From contig CP114179.1 in the NCBI GenBank assembly GCA_039555135.1, positions 2,914,001 through 2,978,000 of the forward strand: DNA of 64,000 nucleotides, written 5' to 3'. A program made the translations under genes and the position numbers. The notes beneath the pieces are model-generated. The model was not told where the DNA came from. It ran no database searches and was given only the letters and a program-made list of their open reading frames with translations. This document shows, piece after piece, positions 60,875 through 64,000 of the stretch. Positions within the stretch are counted from its first letter, which is position 1. Each line of letters begins with the position of its first letter. This DNA is from Phycisphaeraceae bacterium D3-23 (GTDB lineage Bacteria; Planctomycetota; Phycisphaerae; Phycisphaerales; Phycisphaeraceae).

Positions 60875-61390
60875 TCAGCCACAGTCCACTTCATGCAGCC
60901 GTCCGGTCTCGACATCATAAGTGAACCCGCGCAGGGCCGTGTCATCGGGCACCCAAGGGTGTTCCCGCAGGCGCGCGACCTGATCGCGGACATGGCGGTT
61001 GAGCTCGGTAAACGCGTGGAAGTCGGGCGGCGCGTCCTCGGCCGGGCCGTGCTTCTTCGCCAGCTCCTCGCGGAGCCCGTGGTCGGTACAGCCCATCATC
61101 CCGCAGCCGGTGTGGTTGATGACCATAATCTCGCGGGTGCCCAGCACGTTGGTCGAGACGATCGCGCTGCGCAGGACGTCGTCGGTGACGGTGCCCCCGG
61201 CGTTGCGGAGGATGTGCGCGTCGCCGTAGTGCAGCCCGAGCGCCTTCTCGACGTTGATGCGCGCGTCCATGCAGGCGATGACGAGCAGCTTGCGGCGGGG
61301 CGGGGCAGAGAGTGTTTCGCCGGCAAACGTCTCGGCAAACCGGGCGTTGTGGGCGAGGACTTCGTCGGTGGTGGAGGGGGTGTCGGGCAT
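60875..61390 (-). CDS. Beta-class carbonic anhydrase
   Basis: About 171 residues from the ATG ending at 61390; upstream sequence in frame is repeat. It has zinc ligands Cys40 in CMDARI (with the Asp42-Arg44 pair), His93 and Cys96 in NHTGCGM, and NAGGTVTDD. It interconverts CO2 and bicarbonate. It lies 145 bp upstream of ppc, whose substrate is bicarbonate, on the same strand. A GCATTGC/GCAATGC palindrome sits in that gap at about 60804-60820. Confidence 0.92.
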   Translation of the reverse strand: MPDTPSTTDEVLAHNARFAETFAGETLSAPPRRKLLVIACMDARINVEKALGLHYGDAHILRNAGGTVTDDVLRSAIVSTNVLGTREIMVINHTGCGMMGCTDHGLREELAKKHGPAEDAPPDFHAFTELNRHVRDQVARLREHPWVPDDTALRGFTYDVETGRLHEVDCG

Positions 61391-61440
61391 GGGGATAGGG
61401 TAGGGGGTCGGGGGTGAACCGCCAAGGGGGTCATCATGCC

Positions 61441-61599
61441 GATGAATGCACGAATGTCGAATGGCGAATGCACGAATCAATGACCAATGTCCAAGCCGAA
61501 ATGACCAACGCGGTTACCGCAGCCAAGATGCCTTCCAGTGGGCATTGGGATTTTGTCATTCTTTCGACATTCGGGCATTCGTCATTCGTGCATTGATGC
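61441..61599. repeat. Word-repeat hairpin between can and purK
   Basis: The left arm (61441-61492) and right arm (61540-61599) are inverted. Both are built from CGAATGNC-type 8-bp words; the outer 35 bp match at roughly 80%. The hairpin occupies the whole space between the purK end and the carbonic anhydrase start region. Confidence 0.78.
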
Positions 61600-61602
61600 A
61601 GT

Positions 61603-62808
61603 TCAGTCCCGCTCGATCGACGCCCGGGGCGTGAGGTTCGCCCGCGCCTCGACGGCGTCGCGGATCGCCTCGTGCGGGGTGCGTGCCAGCGCGGTGAGGT
61701 GGCCCATCTTCCGCCCGGGCCGGGCCTGCGCCTTGCCGTAGAGGTGCAGGTGCAGCGCGGGGTTGTCCTTGATGGCCGACCAGTCGGGCTCGGCTTGCGA
61801 CTCGTCCAGCTTCCGGGGGGGCCAGAGGTCGCCGAGGAGGTTCACCATCGCGCTGGGCTGTTTGAGCCCGATGGGTAGCGGGGCGTGTCCCGTGACGCAG
61901 CGGACCTGCTGGTCGAACTGCGACGCGGCGTACGCATCGATCGTCAGGTGGCCCGAGTTGTGCGGGCGGGGGGCGAGCTCGTTGACGAGCATGTCGCCGC
62001 TGCGCGTCTGGAAGAACTCGACGCACAGGACGCCGACGACGTCGAGCGCGGTCATCACCCGGGTCGCGATCTCAACCGCGCGCGTCTCCACACTTGCGGG
62101 GGCGCCGCTGGGGACGACGGAGACGTCGAGGATGTGGTTGCGGTGCGAGTTGGCGATCGGGCCGTAGCACACGACCTGCCCCTCGACCCCGCGGGCCGCG
62201 ACGATCGAGACCTCCTGCTCGAAGTCGATGAACCCTTCGAGCACGCAGGGCTGCCGGCCAAGGTCCTCCCACGCATAAACGAGTCCCGCATCATCGCCAT
62301 TATGCAGCACGCGCTGGCCCTTGCCGTCGTACCCGCCGCCCGCCGTCTTGAGCACGGCCGGGACACCGATCCGCTTGACCGCGTCCTTGAGTTCATCGAG
62401 CGACTCTACCTTCGCGAAGGGGCCGACGGGGATATCGTGCTCCGCCAGGAACGTCTTCTCGCGGATGCGGTCCTGCGCCACGTGCAGCACGTGCTCGCCC
62501 GGCCGCACCGGGGAGTAGCGGGCACACGCCGCCGCCGTCGCCGCCGGGACGTTCTCAAACTCGTACGTCACGACCGACACCGACTGCGCAAAGCCCTCCA
62601 CCGCCGCGAGGTCGTCGTACCCCGCGATCGTTTTTTCATCGCACGCCAGCGTCGCCGGCTCCCCATCGCTCGGGCAAAACACATGGGTGCGATACCCCGC
62701 GCGTTTCGCGGCATGGCAAAACATCTGCCCGAGCTGGCCCCCGCCGAGGATGCCCAGGGGCTGGGCGTCGGGTGATTTGACGATTGGGTGATTGGGTGAA
62801 GTCGGCAT
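61603..62808 (-). CDS. purK: 5-(carboxyamino)imidazole ribonucleotide synthase
   Basis: A protein of 401 residues, normal length plus a 15-residue leader made of repeat sequence. It has PLGILGGGQLGQMFCHAA near the start, VVTYEFENVP, LKTAGGGYDGKGQ (ATP-grasp loop) and NELAPRPHNSGH with ATP-metal ligands. It carboxylates AIR with ATP and bicarbonate in purine synthesis. No purE is adjacent. The first codons overlap the arm of a word-repeat hairpin. Confidence 0.95.
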   Translation of the reverse strand: MPTSPNHPIVKSPDAQPLGILGGGQLGQMFCHAAKRAGYRTHVFCPSDGEPATLACDEKTIAGYDDLAAVEGFAQSVSVVTYEFENVPAATAAACARYSPVRPGEHVLHVAQDRIREKTFLAEHDIPVGPFAKVESLDELKDAVKRIGVPAVLKTAGGGYDGKGQRVLHNGDDAGLVYAWEDLGRQPCVLEGFIDFEQEVSIVAARGVEGQVVCYGPIANSHRNHILDVSVVPSGAPASVETRAVEIATRVMTALDVVGVLCVEFFQTRSGDMLVNELAPRPHNSGHLTIDAYAASQFDQQVRCVTGHAPLPIGLKQPSAMVNLLGDLWPPRKLDESQAEPDWSAIKDNPALHLHLYGKAQARPGRKMGHLTALARTPHEAIRDAVEARANLTPRASIERD

Positions 62809-62932
62809 CGTTGGGCGACAGTTTATCGTGCTGGTGGTAAGTCGTGACGCGCATCAAACACCAGCACAGGAACCCGCTCCTGCGTCGTATCAAAGTGATG
62901 TTTGTTTCACAAAATCGCCAAATCACCCGATC
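62767..62932. repeat. Word-repeat hairpin spanning the purK start
   Basis: TCGGGTGATTTGACGATT at about 62768-62785 faces an inverted copy at about 62914-62932 with one difference. The left side continues as GGGTGATT words to 62800, inside the purK leader peptide (PNHPIVKSPD). The loop is about 115-130 bp. Confidence 0.75.
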
Positions 62933-62940
62933 GCATAATG

Positions 62941-63333
62941 CTAAAGCACCGCCGGCTGGTCGACATCGCTGTGGTACTTCAAGACCTGGTGAATGCCGTT
63001 GTACTCGTCGCAGAGGACGACGTTGGCTTCGTGGGCTTCGCATTCTTCCTCGGTCATCATCGCGTAGGTCAGGATAATGACCTTGTGGCCGACCTCGGTC
63101 AGATGCGCGGCCGCGCCGTTGATCTCGATGCATCCACTCCCGGGTTCGCCGCGGATGATGTAGGTCTCGAAGCGTTGGGCGTTGTCGATATCGAGGACCC
63201 ACACGGCCTCGTTGGGGCGCATCCCTGACGCGACGAGGAGGTCGGCGTCGATCGTGATCGAGCCGACGTAGTCGGGGTCGCAGCGCGTGACGGTCGCGCG
63301 GTGGAGTTTGCTGAGCATCATCTTGCGAAGCAT
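62941..63333 (-). CDS. panD: Aspartate 1-decarboxylase
   Basis: A protein of 130 residues. The self-cleavage site Gly24-Ser25 in YVGSITID forms the pyruvoyl group; Lys9 and Tyr in the expected positions (SKLHRATV) and a late NGAAAHLTEVGHKVIILTYA are present. It makes beta-alanine for pantothenate. It lies upstream of purK and downstream of pdxH on the same strand with hairpins at both boundaries. Confidence 0.96.
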   Translation of the reverse strand: MLRKMMLSKLHRATVTRCDPDYVGSITIDADLLVASGMRPNEAVWVLDIDNAQRFETYIIRGEPGSGCIEINGAAAHLTEVGHKVIILTYAMMTEEECEAHEANVVLCDEYNGIHQVLKYHSDVDQPAVL

Positions 63334-63418
63334 GGCGTGGCTCCCGTGGGCCAGAGGGCGAACGCCTCATTGTAGGCGGGGTGAGACGGGGTGTCGATGG
63401 GAGTGCAACGGGGGGGTG

Positions 63419-63501
63419 AGTCTTGAGGTTTGAGTCTTGAGGCGTGCGGGCCGTGCCACTCTAGGGACTCAGAACTCAGGACTCAAACCTCAAGACACAG
63501 G
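63419..63501. repeat. Word-repeat hairpin between panD and pdxH
   Basis: The left arm (63419-63443) and right arm (63465-63501) are inverted and built of TTGAGTC-type 7-bp words. TCTTGAGGTTTGAGTC matches perfectly in both. The loop is short (about 20 bp), and the hairpin ends nine bases before the pdxH stop. Confidence 0.82.
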
Positions 63502-63509
63502 CCTCTCTC

Positions 63510-64000
63510 TCAAGGCGACAGCCGTTTGATCCGCCAGCCGTCACCGTCTTTCACATACACCAGCCGGTCGTGAAGGCGGGACGGCTGGCCTTGCCAGAAC
63601 TCGACCGCTTCGGGCGCGACGCGGTAGCCGCCCCAGCCGTCGGGGAGGGGGATATCGTCGACGTCCGCGTAGCGCTCGGCGGTCTGGGCGTAGGCGGCTT
63701 CGAGCGCGGCGCGGTCGGCCAGTTCGCTCGACTGCTGCGAGGCGATCGCGCCGAGCTGGCTGCCGCGCGGGCGGGAGGCCCAGTAGGCCTGCGACTCTTG
63801 ACGGTCAACTTTCGTCACGGCCCCGCGGATGCGGACCTGGCGGAACAGCACGTCCCAGTAGAAAACGAGCGACACGTCGGCGTGGGCCGACATTTGTTTG
63901 GCCTTCGTGCTGTCGTAGTTGGTGTAGAAGGTGAAGCCGCGTTCGTCGACATCCTTGAGCAGCACGATCCGCGCATCAGGTCGGCCCCCGGCATCGACCG
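63510..64000 (-). CDS. pdxH: Pyridoxamine 5'-phosphate oxidase, N-terminus outside the window
   Basis: The visible 163 residues cover the C-terminal three quarters of PdxH. They show LLKDVDERGFTFYTNYDS, KAKQM, VSLVFYWDVLFRQVRIRG (quoted in parts), the SRPRGSQLGAIASQQS substrate loop and the closing RLHDRLVY and GWRIKRLSP. It oxidises PNP or PMP to PLP with FMN. Because bioA here needs PLP, a functional link is plausible but general. The start lies beyond the right edge. Confidence 0.95.
   Translation of the reverse strand, partial: VDAGGRPDARIVLLKDVDERGFTFYTNYDSTKAKQMSAHADVSLVFYWDVLFRQVRIRGAVTKVDRQESQAYWASRPRGSQLGAIASQQSSELADRAALEAAYAQTAERYADVDDIPLPDGWGGYRVAPEAVEFWQGQPSRLHDRLVYVKDGDGWRIKRLSP

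Noticed and set aside
59053-60924. Plus-strand open frame of about 620 residues opposite ppc
   Set aside because: Antisense of PEP carboxylase, whose motifs are unambiguous; the plus-strand product has only Arg/Val/Glu-rich shadow composition.

Overview
The window is GC-rich chromosomal DNA from a planctomycete, most likely of the class Phycisphaerae. This is inferred from four things. Three exported proteins end in a PEP-CTERM signal of the form PEPGSA, a hydrophobic stretch and an Arg-rich tail. There is a small Planctomycete-type cytochrome c. A MoxR / DUF58 / BatA / vWA / giant coiled-coil / squalene-cyclase-like operon is present. Finally, intergenic palindromes are very dense. An lpxB gene indicates a Gram-negative-type envelope. 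No rRNA was seen; there is one tRNA (Leu-CAA).

Layout. 1-16.2 kb holds a truncated K+ channel, small enzymes (DinB-like, hotdog thioesterase, TrhO, PhoX-like, methyltransferase), an FHA/SpoIIE phosphatase with a dodecin, a DEAD-box helicase, three PEP-CTERM proteins and a DUF2726 nuclease-like protein. 16.3-19 kb is an accessory patch: an IS5/IS903-type insertion with 18-bp inverted repeats and a 9-bp target duplication, then two AT-richer genes (a small orphan and a 5'-nucleotidase/zinc-ribbon fusion). 19-28.7 kb carries groES-groEL, a receiver protein, bioA, a GT2 glycosyltransferase, tRNA-Leu, lpxB, a Lys-repeat histone-H1-like protein and an EF-G paralogue. 29-42.6 kb is one long co-directional operon for a MoxR AAA+ ATPase and its von Willebrand-type partners. 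42.6-50.2 kb holds a REP-associated tyrosine transposase with its own REP elements, an XRE-cupin regulator divergent from putA, a Uma2 nuclease, a 21-bp degenerate tandem array, a receiver-like/DUF4303 pair and a DUF1080 lipoprotein. 50.4-64 kb has an RND efflux pair, a large glycosyltransferase, a frameshifted PEP carboxylase, carbonic anhydrase, purK, panD and the start-truncated pdxH.

Functional links. The MoxR operon genes overlap by ATGA junctions and probably build one envelope machine. groES/groEL form a chaperone operon with hairpins before and between the genes. The RND permease and adaptor overlap and form a pump. putA is probably controlled by the divergent XRE-cupin regulator through a perfect 13-bp palindrome.

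Most striking are the repeats. At least nine families of palindromic elements occur, two of them inside reading frames (bioA, putA). A second class of intergenic hairpin has stems built from degenerate 7-8 bp words, with a different word at each locus; six such loci are seen. These, the RAYT/REPIN set and the 21-bp array are the best candidates for undescribed biology. Two genes (the DUF4175-like giant and ppc) carry frameshifts that may be real or sequence errors.
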